From the NCBI GenBank assembly GCA_900540375.1, contig UQFS01000005.1, positions 1 through 64,000 of the forward strand: a DNA stretch of 64,000 bases, written 5' to 3'. The translations under genes and the position numbers were made by a program. Shown in pieces: positions 23,948 to 33,113 of the stretch. Each line of letters starts with the position of its first letter. The stretch's first letter is position 1. The stretch is from an uncultured Prevotella sp. GTDB lineage: Bacteria; Bacteroidota; Bacteroidia; Bacteroidales; Bacteroidaceae. The notes beneath the pieces were generated by a model that did no database searches, had not been told where the DNA came from, and saw only the letters and a list, made by a program, of their open reading frames with translations.

Positions 23948-25833
23948 TTTTCTTTGGGTCGTAACTTGTCGTAGTCAGCCCTGTTCTTGAGTATTCTCGG
24001 TCGCGAGGCGTCGTACTCGGACGACAGCAGGTTGTATTGTGCGTGATAGTCTTTCGTGGAGATACCGGCGAGCCATAGCAGCATGTGCGGCAGAGCGTCG
24101 GTCATGAACGGTTTGCGGCGGGCTGCCTTGATGGCTTGGAAGATGGTGGGGTGCAGTCTGGCGTAGCTGCGGGAGCAGTAGATCCAGAAGGGCACTTCAA
24201 ACTCGTAGTGCGCCAACGGCCAGTCGACTTCGGCGCTATGGTTCCGGCATACGATGTTGCGGCCGGGTTCATAGCATTCCTCGCCGTGGTCGGGCATGTA
24301 GATGACGATGGCGTTGCGCTTGGAGAAGCGCCTGACGATAGCCGTGACAATGGAGTCGTTGTAGTGCACGGCATTGTCGTAGTCGGCAATCATCTGTCGC
24401 CGTCCCGGTTCGAGTTCGGGTCGGTGCTTCTTATAGTCGTCGGGAGTGAACACGCGCTGGTTGTCGGGACAGCGCTGGCGATAGCTCACGTGCTGTCCGA
24501 TGAGATGGAAGATGATGAGGTTGTGGTGGGTCTCCTGTCCGGGCCGCACGCGGTCGATGCTGATCTGTCCGTCCTTCACCTTGCTGTCGTAGTCGCTCAG
24601 CAGTCCCGCGTCGTAGCGGTAGAGCTGGCTGTTGCGGGTGTCGAACTGTGCCTCGCTGAGCGTAGGATCGTTGAGGAAGAAACCGCCGGAGAAGTCATAC
24701 ACGGCCTCTTTGGCACGCGGCAGGAACTGGTTGGTCAGGAAGGTGACGTGGTAACCGGCCTTGCGGAACAGTTCCGGGAAGAGCGGATAGTCGCACCACT
24801 CGCCTTTCTCTCCGACGACGTGAGTGGAGAAGACGTTCTTAAAGACAAAGCTGGTCAGGTTCCAGCAACTTACCACATCGGTGAACTTGGTGAGGAGTCC
24901 TGTCCGCTCCAGCTTCTTCTGCCGTGGTGTGGTGTTGAGAAAATAGTTGTATTGGGCATCGTGCGCCTTGCTGTAGCTCTCGCCGATGATGAGCACGATG
25001 GTTGGCGAGGTATAGCTGCACGAGTCTACCTTGGCATTCTTGGCGGCGGCGATGCACTTCTCTACTTGCATCGAGGCGAGGTGGTTGCTGTACATGCTGA
25101 AGGCCAGCCGGTAGATGGGTAAGTAGAACTGTGCGTGGTCGGCGGCGGTGAGCTTATGCTCGATGGTGCCAATGGTCGGAGCTGTCATCATGCGGGTCAT
25201 CTCCACCTTGTTGTGCCAACTGGTGATGGCGCTGGTGACGAGCAGTGCGACTACGGCCGTGCCGCCGATGAGTGTCACGGGCACGTGCTGCCAACGCTGG
25301 CGGGTACGGTCTTTCCAACCCTCAAAGAGCAGATGCTGACGCTCGGTGAACAGCCGATACCACCGATGCCGCATGGCGATGAAGGCATGGATCATGATGA
25401 GCAGCACGATCCAACCTAACGGTGAGAAAAGCACGTCGGGGGTGAGATAGGAACTCAGGAACTCGCCGGCTTCGCGGCTGTCGGTCTCCGCAACCAAAAG
25501 GAGCATGGCCGGATTGAGCGTGGAGCCGAACTTCCAATAGCAGTAGACATCGGCCATGGTGGTGGCGTAGATGACTACATAGAGCAGTCGACGCACCCAC
25601 ACACGTACCTTGTGGGGCAGGAGGGCGAGCACCACGCAGGCGAGATAAGTGTCGAGAAACAACTCGAGAAAGAGATTGTCGTAAAGGAAGTGGTTGCTGT
25701 TGAAGTCCACACGGTCGCTCGATGGCGCTATCAGGGCAGTGACAATGCCAAGAGTGTACATCATGAAGAAAAATACACCATTGTGTGTAATAGGCTTCAA
25801 GAGATATTGTGCTATGCGGCGTAAACTGGACAT
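23944..25833 (-). CDS. EptA-like phosphoethanolamine transferase (sulfatase fold)
   Basis: A 629-residue protein with about five N-terminal membrane segments (residues 15-230) and a periplasmic alkaline-phosphatase/sulfatase domain. Seen in the domain: IVLIIGESYSKAHDAQYNYF with the metal-binding Glu, the region SCWNLTSFVFKNVFS holding the likely Thr nucleophile, and MPDHGEECYE with metal ligands. Such enzymes transfer phosphoethanolamine to lipid A or core sugars; the exact acceptor is not readable. A good promoter lies 40 bp upstream. It is the first gene of a run that continues with two acyltransferases. Confidence 0.85.
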   Translation of the reverse strand: MSSLRRIAQYLLKPITHNGVFFFMMYTLGIVTALIAPSSDRVDFNSNHFLYDNLFLELFLDTYLACVVLALLPHKVRVWVRRLLYVVIYATTMADVYCYWKFGSTLNPAMLLLVAETDSREAGEFLSSYLTPDVLFSPLGWIVLLIMIHAFIAMRHRWYRLFTERQHLLFEGWKDRTRQRWQHVPVTLIGGTAVVALLVTSAITSWHNKVEMTRMMTAPTIGTIEHKLTAADHAQFYLPIYRLAFSMYSNHLASMQVEKCIAAAKNAKVDSCSYTSPTIVLIIGESYSKAHDAQYNYFLNTTPRQKKLERTGLLTKFTDVVSCWNLTSFVFKNVFSTHVVGEKGEWCDYPLFPELFRKAGYHVTFLTNQFLPRAKEAVYDFSGGFFLNDPTLSEAQFDTRNSQLYRYDAGLLSDYDSKVKDGQISIDRVRPGQETHHNLIIFHLIGQHVSYRQRCPDNQRVFTPDDYKKHRPELEPGRRQMIADYDNAVHYNDSIVTAIVRRFSKRNAIVIYMPDHGEECYEPGRNIVCRNHSAEVDWPLAHYEFEVPFWIYCSRSYARLHPTIFQAIKAARRKPFMTDALPHMLLWLAGISTKDYHAQYNLLSSEYDASRPRILKNRADYDKLRPKEK

Positions 25834-25872
25834 ATAATGGATACCTATGAGTTTTGAATCGCTTTAACCTTG

Positions 25873-25903
25873 CAAAATTAAGTATTTTCCGCCATATAAC
25901 CAA
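25873..25903 (-). promoter_or_regulatory. Promoter of the EptA-like gene
   Basis: On the minus strand TTG (25903-25901), a 20-nt spacer and TAATTTTG (25880-25873) fit the consensus. The start site would be near 25866, about 33 nt before the start codon. Confidence 0.6.
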
Positions 25904-25910
25904 TTTTTAA

Positions 25911-25967
25911 ATGTTGAATGTTGAGTGATGAATGATGAATTAATGGATGAATGAAGAATTGGTGGAG
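25911..25967. repeat. Short TTGAATGTTGA-type repeats
   Basis: Degenerate tandem copies of GAATGTTGA and GATGAATGA lie between the EptA promoter and the desulfoferrodoxin terminator. They belong with the copies at 22709-22780, 47524-47556 and 60980-61001. Confidence 0.6.
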
Positions 25968-25977
25968 TGCTGAATGA

Positions 25978-26021
25978 AAAATAAGAAAGCCAGACTACGG
26001 ATGAAGTAGTCTGGCTTTCTT
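25978..26021 (-). terminator. Terminator of the desulfoferrodoxin gene
   Basis: A 16-bp perfect stem (25983-25998 with 26006-26021, AAGCCAGACTAC/GTAGTCTGGCTT) with a 7-nt loop. In the minus direction it is followed by TTATTTTTC. It lies 62 bp after the desulfoferrodoxin stop. The plus direction also has a TTTC tract. Confidence 0.75.
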
Positions 26022-26083
26022 TCTATAGGATGGGCATAGCGGCTGCCTATGCAGGTTGCTGCTGCCACATGATGTCTTTGCGA

Positions 26084-26452
26084 TTATTTAGAGCGCCACA
26101 GTCCGTGGAGGTTGCAATACTCACGGGCGTAGACGTTCTTGGCGTCGGTCTTGAACTCAGCTACCGGCTTGTCGCTCGGGGTGAGGTATTTGCGCAGCAC
26201 CTCATTGTTGTCGGTGATGAGCTCGATGAACTGGATGTAGTGAGCCGCTGTCATGGGGTGCTCAACCTCGCCTACGGTGACGCGGTATCCGCCCTCAATC
26301 TTCTCCACGACGGGCACGTGCTTCTCAGTGGCAGCGTCGGTAGTGTTCTCCTTGAGCTGCTTGAATCCGCATACGTCCTTGTCTGTGGGGACGATAACCT
26401 CTACGATGTTGCCGCACTCTGCGCACTTATATACTTCGTTTCTTTTTGTCAT
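26084..26452 (-). CDS. Desulfoferrodoxin / superoxide reductase with altered iron centre I
   Basis: A 122-residue superoxide reductase that reduces superoxide to peroxide in anaerobes. The catalytic Fe(His4Cys) centre is intact: H45 (EKHVP), H65 (EHPM), H71 (AHYI), C113 and H116 (CNLHG). The N-terminal desulforedoxin-like centre normally has CxxC plus an adjacent Cys pair; here C10 and C13 are present but the pair is reduced to one Cys (C28, DVCG), so the rubredoxin-like site lacks a ligand. It has its own promoter and terminator. Confidence 0.92.
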   Translation of the reverse strand: MTKRNEVYKCAECGNIVEVIVPTDKDVCGFKQLKENTTDAATEKHVPVVEKIEGGYRVTVGEVEHPMTAAHYIQFIELITDNNEVLRKYLTPSDKPVAEFKTDAKNVYAREYCNLHGLWRSK

Positions 26453-26497
26453 AATGTTTTTGTTGTGTTAAATGTTGTTTGACTTTATATCACTCAC

Positions 26498-26528
26498 AAA
26501 GATAACATTCTTTTTCGAAAGAAACAAA
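26498..26528 (-). promoter_or_regulatory. Promoter of the desulfoferrodoxin gene
   Basis: On the minus strand TTTG (26528-26525), a 19- to 20-nt spacer and TATCTTTG (26505-26498) fit the consensus, about 45 bp before the start codon. Confidence 0.6.
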
Positions 26529-26574
26529 TAATCGGGCTGTGGCAGTGCGTGTTTTATGATATTTTGGCTAAAAA

Positions 26575-27600
26575 CTATTGTTCATAGTCTTTCTCGGCAA
26601 TGCACTCCATCTCCACCAACCATTGTGGGCGGCATACCTTGGCGTGGAGCAGCACATAGGGAATGCCGGGATGATGGCTGTCGAGATAGCGTCCTACGGT
26701 CTCGCGGTCGGCGAAGTCGCGCAGGTAGACGACGAAGTACCGGATGCCGCTCATCTGTGCTCCACCGTCGGCAAGCAGCGCACGGATGTTCTCCAGCAGT
26801 CGCGCGGTTTGCCGCTCCACGTCGCCGGGATAGAGCACTTGCCCTTGCTTGTCGATGCTGGCCGTACCCGAGATGTAGTAAATCTCGCGGTTGGGCAGTG
26901 TCAGCCGGGTGCCGCGCTCAAAGGCTACGCCGTATTCATGGGTAGGGTTGAGGTGGTCGGGGGCTTGAAGATACTTGAGCTGACTGGGCTCTACGCCTGG
27001 CAGCGAGAGAAAGTCGATGGCTACGGTGGCGTGGCGCGTCTCGGAATAGCCGCCGATACCCGTGCTGGCTACATAGTGGGTGGCGGCGGTGAGGCCGTAG
27101 CGACGGAAGACATCGTTGCGTGCCCTCACCACACCGTCGTAGTTCACATCGATGTCGGCAACGTAGATCCATGTGCGCACGAGGTTGTCACGGATGCTCA
27201 TGTCGGTTCCCTTGAGGCTCTGGATGTATCGCTCAAAGAGGGTGAGCGTTTGCAGATAGCTGCTCACGCCCTGCGCCTCGCCGTCGCTGAGGCGCAGACT
27301 TTGGAACCGGAAGCCGTCGTCGTTGTGTCCGGCTTCCGCCAACAGAGCGATTTTGCTGCCGTCGGCCGGTGCCTGCTCTATGATCGTGCAAGGGCGCTGG
27401 GCGAGACAGTCACGATAAAGCGGAGAAGCCTTCAGCGTGTCATACTGGTTGAGAATGTCGCTGAGAAATACTTTGCAGTAGCGGAGATCGTCGGCCGTCA
27501 GCCGGTTGTCGTACAGCCAACTGTCGAGTTGTTGCCTGATGTCGGCTGTCTGTTGTTCCAGGCTGCCTTGTTGTGTCTTGAAGATTTGGTATTGATTCAT
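26575..27600 (-). CDS. Rid (YjgF/YER057c) superfamily protein, chorismatase-like
   Basis: A 341-residue protein, much longer than single-domain RidA (about 130). The C-terminal part carries Rid-fold elements (EIYYISGTASIDKQGQVLYP, RQTARLLENIRALLADGG), and the middle part, with IRDNLVRTWIYVADI and GYSETRHATVAI, resembles a second Rid-like half. Length and two-part layout recall FkbO/Hyg5-type chorismatases, but activity cannot be inferred safely. It begins 44 bp after the cytochrome c assembly gene in the same direction, possibly as an operon partner. Confidence 0.65.
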   Translation of the reverse strand: MNQYQIFKTQQGSLEQQTADIRQQLDSWLYDNRLTADDLRYCKVFLSDILNQYDTLKASPLYRDCLAQRPCTIIEQAPADGSKIALLAEAGHNDDGFRFQSLRLSDGEAQGVSSYLQTLTLFERYIQSLKGTDMSIRDNLVRTWIYVADIDVNYDGVVRARNDVFRRYGLTAATHYVASTGIGGYSETRHATVAIDFLSLPGVEPSQLKYLQAPDHLNPTHEYGVAFERGTRLTLPNREIYYISGTASIDKQGQVLYPGDVERQTARLLENIRALLADGGAQMSGIRYFVVYLRDFADRETVGRYLDSHHPGIPYVLLHAKVCRPQWLVEMECIAEKDYEQ

Positions 27601-27644
27601 GATTCAAAGTTTTCTTTTGTCGTGTTGCTCAGGTGTCTTGGAGC

Positions 27645-29903
27645 TCAGGCATAGCTGTGCATGCCGCTGAGCAGATAGTTCACGCCGAAGTAGGTCATCA
27701 GGATGCTCAGAAAGCAGAACACCATATATATATGGTACGCACGCGGGCGCGACAGTCGTGGCAGGCTCTGTGTGTGCAAGGCGATGGCGTAGAGCATGAA
27801 GGTGATGAGCGCCCACGTCTCTTTCGGATCCCAACTCCAGTAGCTGCCCCAACTGACATTGGCCCAAATGGCACCGAGGAAGATGCCGATGCCAAGGGTG
27901 ACGATGGCGGGATAGAGAAACACGCGGCTGACCACCTGCAAGGCCTCTGCCTGACAGGGACGCATCAGCGCGGCAAGCCCACAGAAGAAGGTGATGGCGA
28001 GAAAGGCATAGCTCATCATCATGAAACTCACGTGGATGCTCAGCAGTGGCGAGTTGAGCACGGGCATCAGGGAACCGATGGCCGGATCCATAAGGCTGAT
28101 ATGACTCACAAGCAGGAAGAAGCCGGAAATGAGAAAGCCGAAGGCGCACATCAGCAAGGTCAAGCCATTGTGGCCGGCAGGCTGTGTGGAGGCAAAGATA
28201 AGCACAAAGAGCTGTGCCATCCATGCCACGGCGAGTGTCGTCTCGTAGCCATTGCCCAAGGGAATGGTGCCTGCTATCATCCAACGGAGAGCAAGCACGA
28301 AGGTCAACAGTAAGAACGATAGCAGGAGCAGAACACGAAGGGGATGCGTCGCCTTGGTGGCGCGCCGTGCCATAAAGACCAAGGTCAGCATTCCCAACGT
28401 GAGGTTGAGCATGAAGAGAATCGTGGTGTAGGGCAGCCGGTTGTAGATTTTCTCGGCAGTGAGCCTGCTCTTTGAGGGCAGGCTGTTGCCGCCGTTGCGT
28501 TGTTGATACTTGGCGATGGCGTCGAGTGTGCTGTTCACGGTTGCGAAGTCACCGCGCCGGGCTACCACAAAAAGCGTGGCAAATGTGCGTCCGATGAAGT
28601 CGGCATCTTTTCTTGGCAACTCTTTGGGAAACCGCTCAAAGGGTGAGAACCACAGTGTGCGGTGATGGGAGAACGTATAGGGATAGAGCGTGAATGGGGT
28701 ACCCTGACGTAGTGTCATCATCATCTGCAGCTTGCTGTCGATGTCGGCGCAGGCCTTGTGAAAGGCATCCTTGTTGGTGCCGTGGGCGTAGTCATAGGCG
28801 GGTTGCCCTAGGATGTACTCGCCGTCGCGGAAGAAGGCGTTTACGCTGGCGTACTTTCCTATGCCTAATTGTCGGCGCATCTCGCTGCTCTTGATACGAA
28901 TGAACGGTTCGCCCGACCAGTCCTCGGGGTAGAAAGTCCAGCCCAACAGCACCTGCTCAGCGGTGTAGTCCTTGTAACTGCGGTTGCCATGGATCTTCTG
29001 CACGAAGTCGAGGGCATAGGTCTCCGCGGGGCAGATGCGGTTGTTGTACTCCATGAGCAGATTGCCAAAGTGGTCGGCGGTCTCCCGAGGTACGCTGGTC
29101 TGGGCGTGGCTGGTGATGGGGACTGCCAGCAGTAATAATATAGTCTTAGTAAGAATAGGGCTGCGCCTTGCTTGCGATGTATTTTCCTTGCTTTCATTAA
29201 CGGTGCCGCCCAAATGGGACAGCTGTCGGATACTGCGCCGGAACGTGCCCTTGGGGTCTATGAGCAACCAGAGCAATGAGAAAAAGAGCAGGCCGTAGCC
29301 CGTGTAGGTGGTGGGGATGCCCCAGCGGTCGCTGCTGACGCTGAGCATCGATCCGAGGTTGTCGGTGTCGTAGCTGGCTTGGTAGAAGCGGACGCCGTGG
29401 TAGACAAAGATCTTGTTCATCGATACTTGGGCGTGGGTGATGGTCTTGCCGTCGGCGATGGAGAAGCGTGTGATGTAGTCTGAGGCGGCGGTAGTGCCGG
29501 GATGATTCACCACGTCGAAGCGGTCGAGTCGGACGACAAAGGGCAGTGGCTGGCTCTTGGTCTCGGTCATCGACATCATCTCACGATAGCTGTCTACCGC
29601 TTCGCCTTGCCGTAGATGGAGCGTACCGCTGAACGAGGTGAGGTGGGTGAGCAGGGCACCCAATAATATAATAAGGAGTGATAGGTGGAGCAGCAAGATG
29701 TTCCATTTCTTCACGTGTCGCTTGACAATATAAGTGATTCCGCCTGCTGCTAACAGAGCCCACAACAGTGTGAACCACCATGCGCCATAGATGTGCTCAC
29801 TGACAAACGGCGTGTTAGAGCAATGCTCCACAACGGTGGCTGCCGCCATGACGACGATGAGAAGCACGTAAAGGGTGAGAAGAGCTTTCTTGATAAACAC
29901 CAT
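27645..29903 (-). CDS. Cytochrome c biogenesis protein, ResB-CcsA fusion
   Basis: A 752-residue membrane protein of the system II cytochrome c synthase type, which carries haem outward and attaches it to CxxCH motifs. The N-terminal third is ResB/Ccs1-like (membrane segments near 5-25 and 50-95, then a large periplasmic part). The C-terminal third is CcsA-like with the tryptophan-rich haem motif WGSYWSWDPKETW. The start at 29903 (MVFIKKALLTLYVLL) gives a first membrane helix; an upstream ATG at 29993 adds 30 non-hydrophobic residues. A likely client is the di-haem lipoprotein just upstream. Confidence 0.88.
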   Translation of the reverse strand: MVFIKKALLTLYVLLIVVMAAATVVEHCSNTPFVSEHIYGAWWFTLLWALLAAGGITYIVKRHVKKWNILLLHLSLLIILLGALLTHLTSFSGTLHLRQGEAVDSYREMMSMTETKSQPLPFVVRLDRFDVVNHPGTTAASDYITRFSIADGKTITHAQVSMNKIFVYHGVRFYQASYDTDNLGSMLSVSSDRWGIPTTYTGYGLLFFSLLWLLIDPKGTFRRSIRQLSHLGGTVNESKENTSQARRSPILTKTILLLLAVPITSHAQTSVPRETADHFGNLLMEYNNRICPAETYALDFVQKIHGNRSYKDYTAEQVLLGWTFYPEDWSGEPFIRIKSSEMRRQLGIGKYASVNAFFRDGEYILGQPAYDYAHGTNKDAFHKACADIDSKLQMMMTLRQGTPFTLYPYTFSHHRTLWFSPFERFPKELPRKDADFIGRTFATLFVVARRGDFATVNSTLDAIAKYQQRNGGNSLPSKSRLTAEKIYNRLPYTTILFMLNLTLGMLTLVFMARRATKATHPLRVLLLLSFLLLTFVLALRWMIAGTIPLGNGYETTLAVAWMAQLFVLIFASTQPAGHNGLTLLMCAFGFLISGFFLLVSHISLMDPAIGSLMPVLNSPLLSIHVSFMMMSYAFLAITFFCGLAALMRPCQAEALQVVSRVFLYPAIVTLGIGIFLGAIWANVSWGSYWSWDPKETWALITFMLYAIALHTQSLPRLSRPRAYHIYMVFCFLSILMTYFGVNYLLSGMHSYA

Positions 29904-29973
29904 GTTCTGATGATAATGACTAAAAACGACTATGAGTGTGTTGGTATTGTATTGGGCATCATGTATTTTGAAA

Positions 29974-30032
29974 AAAGAGAAGTCATGCGGCATGACTCAG
30001 GGTCTCCCGACTCCTTGCCATGACCGCATGAC
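29974..30032 (-). terminator. Terminator of the porin-imelysin-di-haem operon
   Basis: A stem GTCATGCGG/CCGCATGAC (29982-29990 with 30024-30032) lies just after the di-haem gene stop. In the minus direction it is followed by CTTCTCTTTTTTC. It would separate this operon from the ResB-CcsA gene. Confidence 0.6.
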
Positions 30033-30045
30033 GAAAAACATGATG

Positions 30046-31752
30046 TTATATGGCTCGTAAGAATTTCACGACACAGTCGCGATCCTTCTTGCTGAGCTTG
30101 TAGAACTTCGCCGCAGCGAAGTAAGCCTGACTGTTTTTGCTGTAGCCATGCCACATGATAGCCTCGATCTCATTGCGCGCACGGCAGTCGTGGAGTCGGT
30201 CTTCGGCGCCGGTGTTGGCCAGCGAGAGTCCGCGTCCCCACAGTGGTGTGGTTCTGCACCAGCTGCCGTGAATATCGTTCTTCATGCACAGCTTGTGTTG
30301 TACAAAGTCAGAATAAGGATAAATCTTCTGATGTGGATATTTCGGCAGTGGTCTCAGAGTGATGTTATTCGGACTCCAATAGTTGTCGTCGCCGGTCGTC
30401 CACTGAGGGCGGTGGCAGTGAACGCAGCCCATGCTCATGAAGAGCTCCTTGCCGCGCTGCACGTCGGCGTCGTTGAGGTCACGGGCGCGCGGGATAGAGA
30501 GTCCGCGGTGCCATACCATGAAGTTATAGAACTGGTCGTCGCTCATCTCTGCCTGAAACTTATGCCAAGGGTTGTCGAACTGGTTGGTGCCGGGGCGCAG
30601 CAGGTTGTATACCATAGCCTTCACGCTGTCGCGCGAGCCGTCGCCGTAGTAGGGTGAGGTTGGGTCGGCCATGATCTGTTTCAGCACATTCTCGTTCTCC
30701 GACATAGCCTTGGCCCAAGCGTTGGTCGTGTAGAGATAGGGGCGGTCGGAGCGCGATACGTTGGTGATGTTCCAAACGGCGTTGGCGCCGGGACCGTCTT
30801 GCAGTGAGGCGCGTGTGAGAGCGTAGGTGTAGCGCTTCAACATCTTTTCCACGGGCTTACCCTTTGAGTCGGTACCGGGTACAGAGAACTTATACCAGGC
30901 ACCGGCCGCCATGTCGTTGGCGCCCTTGTCCCAAAAGTTCGGGTTGAGCTCCACGCCGGCGGCAGCTTCCTTCTTGTATTGTGCGATGATAGAGTCTTCG
31001 GGGATTGCGTCGATCAGTCCCGTGCCGATGACGCCGATCGTTGACTCCAGTCTGACAGCATAGTTGGTCGGCTTCGGGTCGGTGTTGAAGGCGCTCTCTG
31101 GGATCGTCACCTCAGGAAAGATAAGATCGTAGGTCTCGCCGTCGGGAAACTTCATTGGCAGGCCCGACTCCATGGCGGTGACGTGCTTCCACTCTATCTT
31201 GATCTGACTGCCATCGACAGGTGGCAGGAAGGGCGCATTAGAGAGTGTCTGTGGCATGCCCGTCACCTCAGAGATATAGGCACCGTTGTTGCTGCCTTCG
31301 GATTTAGGATGGTAGATAGCTAACAGATATCCGTTGCCGTAAGTCGAGGGGTAGGAGGTCTGTCGCTTGCCGTGGCCGTAGCCCGGGTGACAGTCGATGC
31401 ACGAAGAGCGCAGATAGGCCGGGCCGAGTCCTTTGAAGGGGGCTGTGTTGTCGGTGAAGTTGCGCTCAAAGACAGCCTCGCCGAATTTGAAGGCCAGCTC
31501 CAGTTTTTCGTTGTCCTCCACGGCGGGCGTCTCGTCTTCGTAGCAACCGGCAGTGACGTTGTCAGTGGTGCCGAGTTTACCGCCCGGATACCATTCGTCG
31601 GCAGAGAAGTTACCCACGGTCTTTCCTACATATTCAGCGTCTTCCACATTGCCCTGCCCGCTGACATCAGGGTCATTGTCCTTGCAGGCAGACAGCCCCA
31701 TGGCCATCAGTCCTGCAAGGAGTAAGAGTGATTTATTGGAACGGTAGTTCAT
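30046..31752 (-). CDS. Di-haem oxidoreductase-like lipoprotein
   Basis: A 568-residue periplasm-facing lipoprotein with two c-type haem sites: CIDCH at about residue 118 and CVHCH in the C-terminal third. The lipobox is GLSAC (Cys23). The overall pattern fits the di-haem oxidoreductase (DHOR, thiol oxidoreductase-like) family, often found with imelysins in iron-uptake clusters. The start at 31752 (MNYRSNKSLLLLAGL) gives a proper signal peptide; the longer frame to 31923 overlaps the imelysin gene and lacks one. It begins 67 bp after the imelysin stop. Redox chemistry on iron is inferred. Confidence 0.85.
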   Translation of the reverse strand: MNYRSNKSLLLLAGLMAMGLSACKDNDPDVSGQGNVEDAEYVGKTVGNFSADEWYPGGKLGTTDNVTAGCYEDETPAVEDNEKLELAFKFGEAVFERNFTDNTAPFKGLGPAYLRSSCIDCHPGYGHGKRQTSYPSTYGNGYLLAIYHPKSEGSNNGAYISEVTGMPQTLSNAPFLPPVDGSQIKIEWKHVTAMESGLPMKFPDGETYDLIFPEVTIPESAFNTDPKPTNYAVRLESTIGVIGTGLIDAIPEDSIIAQYKKEAAAGVELNPNFWDKGANDMAAGAWYKFSVPGTDSKGKPVEKMLKRYTYALTRASLQDGPGANAVWNITNVSRSDRPYLYTTNAWAKAMSENENVLKQIMADPTSPYYGDGSRDSVKAMVYNLLRPGTNQFDNPWHKFQAEMSDDQFYNFMVWHRGLSIPRARDLNDADVQRGKELFMSMGCVHCHRPQWTTGDDNYWSPNNITLRPLPKYPHQKIYPYSDFVQHKLCMKNDIHGSWCRTTPLWGRGLSLANTGAEDRLHDCRARNEIEAIMWHGYSKNSQAYFAAAKFYKLSKKDRDCVVKFLRAI

Positions 31753-31819
31753 TGTTGTGATAATGATTAAATCATTTTCTCTTTCCTCCCTTCTTTTGGG
31801 GAAGGAAAGAGAAGGTATC

Positions 31820-33067
31820 TTATTGTTTCGACATCCATTCGCCGGCAGCCGTGAGATCCTTGTCAAGGGCTTGGATAGCCTTCTGCGCCACGCCCACCTT
31901 AGCGTTGTGGATGTTGTTGACAAAGCCGCCTTTCAGCGTCTTGCAGTCCTCTAAGGCGTTGATGGAAGCCTTCAGGTCACTCTCCAGTTGGGCGAGACCT
32001 TCGTAGTTGTGGTCCTTCATGAACTGTATGAGCGACTTGCTGGTGTTGCGGCTGTTGTCGTCTGAGCGTCCGCCATAGAGGCTGTTCTCGATAGAGCGGA
32101 TGTTGTCTTGGAAGTCATAGAACGAGCGCTCGCTGTAGGGCGACTCGATATAGTTCTCGTCCTCACCGGAGTAGGGGTTGCCAATCTTCGTGTTGGCTAC
32201 CTCGTCGCAGATGTTCTCGCAGCCAGCGATGATGATGGCGTTCATGGCAGCCTCCCAAGTGCGGTAGGTGCTACCGGCGTTGCCTGCTGCCAGGAAGTTC
32301 TGTCCATAGGAATAGTCACCGCCATTGACGGTGGTAGTATACTCCAGTTCTTTCATGCGCTTCTTGTGCTCTTTGGGCGCGTTCTCGTTCCATGCCACTT
32401 CCATCTGCCAGCATTTGTCGCGCAGGTCAAGGGCGACGACCTTGGCGAAGACCAGTTCTTCCTCACCGGTGACGTTGGCGTTGATCTTTGTGAATGCCTT
32501 GTCGGTCTCGTTGGCCTTCAGAGCGGCGAGCGTGCGGTTGGCACCGTTGCGGAAGAGCACAAACTCGATGCCGTGGAAGCCAAGTTGCGTCTCACCGAGC
32601 ACAGTGACGTCGTTGTCCTCCTCCATCTGCTTCACCTGATCCTTGTTCTTCAGTGTCGTGGCGAGCTTGCTCACGTTGAGCGGCCATGTGTCGATGTGCG
32701 GGTCGATACCGAAGTCAGTGGCGGCACCGAAGAGGAAAGCCTCGCTGCCCTCGTAGTAGGAGCGTGCTTTCTTGAAGATCTCGCAAGTCTGATCGATGTC
32801 ACTCTGTGTGAGCGTACCGGCTCGGAACTTCGTTAAGTCGTTGTCGAGCAGCGTATAGAGGTTAGTCGTTTCCTCAGCGAGATACTTATAGGTGCTGTTC
32901 ACCGTGTTGGTCACATACTGCTCGCCGACTGCTTTCATCTCTTTCTGCGCGTTGGTGAGTCCGGCAGTTTCGCCGTTGTCGTTGTTGTCGTCGCTGCACG
33001 ATGACAGTCCGGCTGTAGTAAGAAGGGCTGCTGCGAAGAGCAGCGCATACTTAGTAATTTTTCTCAT
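31820..33067 (-). CDS. Imelysin-family lipoprotein (EfeO/M75-like)
   Basis: A 415-residue lipoprotein with signal peptide MRKITKYALLFAAALLTTAG and lipobox LSSC. The imelysin core contains the GFHGIEFVLFR segment with the HxxE motif, the presumed metal-binding site of M75/EfeO proteins, which are linked to iron uptake rather than proteolysis. The start at 33067 is chosen for the signal peptide; an earlier ATG at 33133 overlaps the porin end. Gaps of 46 bp to the porin and 67 bp to the di-haem gene support one operon. Confidence 0.9.
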   Translation of the reverse strand: MRKITKYALLFAAALLTTAGLSSCSDDNNDNGETAGLTNAQKEMKAVGEQYVTNTVNSTYKYLAEETTNLYTLLDNDLTKFRAGTLTQSDIDQTCEIFKKARSYYEGSEAFLFGAATDFGIDPHIDTWPLNVSKLATTLKNKDQVKQMEEDNDVTVLGETQLGFHGIEFVLFRNGANRTLAALKANETDKAFTKINANVTGEEELVFAKVVALDLRDKCWQMEVAWNENAPKEHKKRMKELEYTTTVNGGDYSYGQNFLAAGNAGSTYRTWEAAMNAIIIAGCENICDEVANTKIGNPYSGEDENYIESPYSERSFYDFQDNIRSIENSLYGGRSDDNSRNTSKSLIQFMKDHNYEGLAQLESDLKASINALEDCKTLKGGFVNNIHNAKVGVAQKAIQALDKDLTAAGEWMSKQ

Positions 33068-33113
33068 TGTGATGTATTTGTTGGTGATGTATTTGTTTAC
33101 GATGATTACAGGG

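Noticed and set aside
24085..25122. A 345-codon plus-strand frame opposite the EptA-like gene
   Set aside because: The opposite strand encodes a sulfatase-fold protein with metal-binding motifs; the frame is an artefact of third-position GC.
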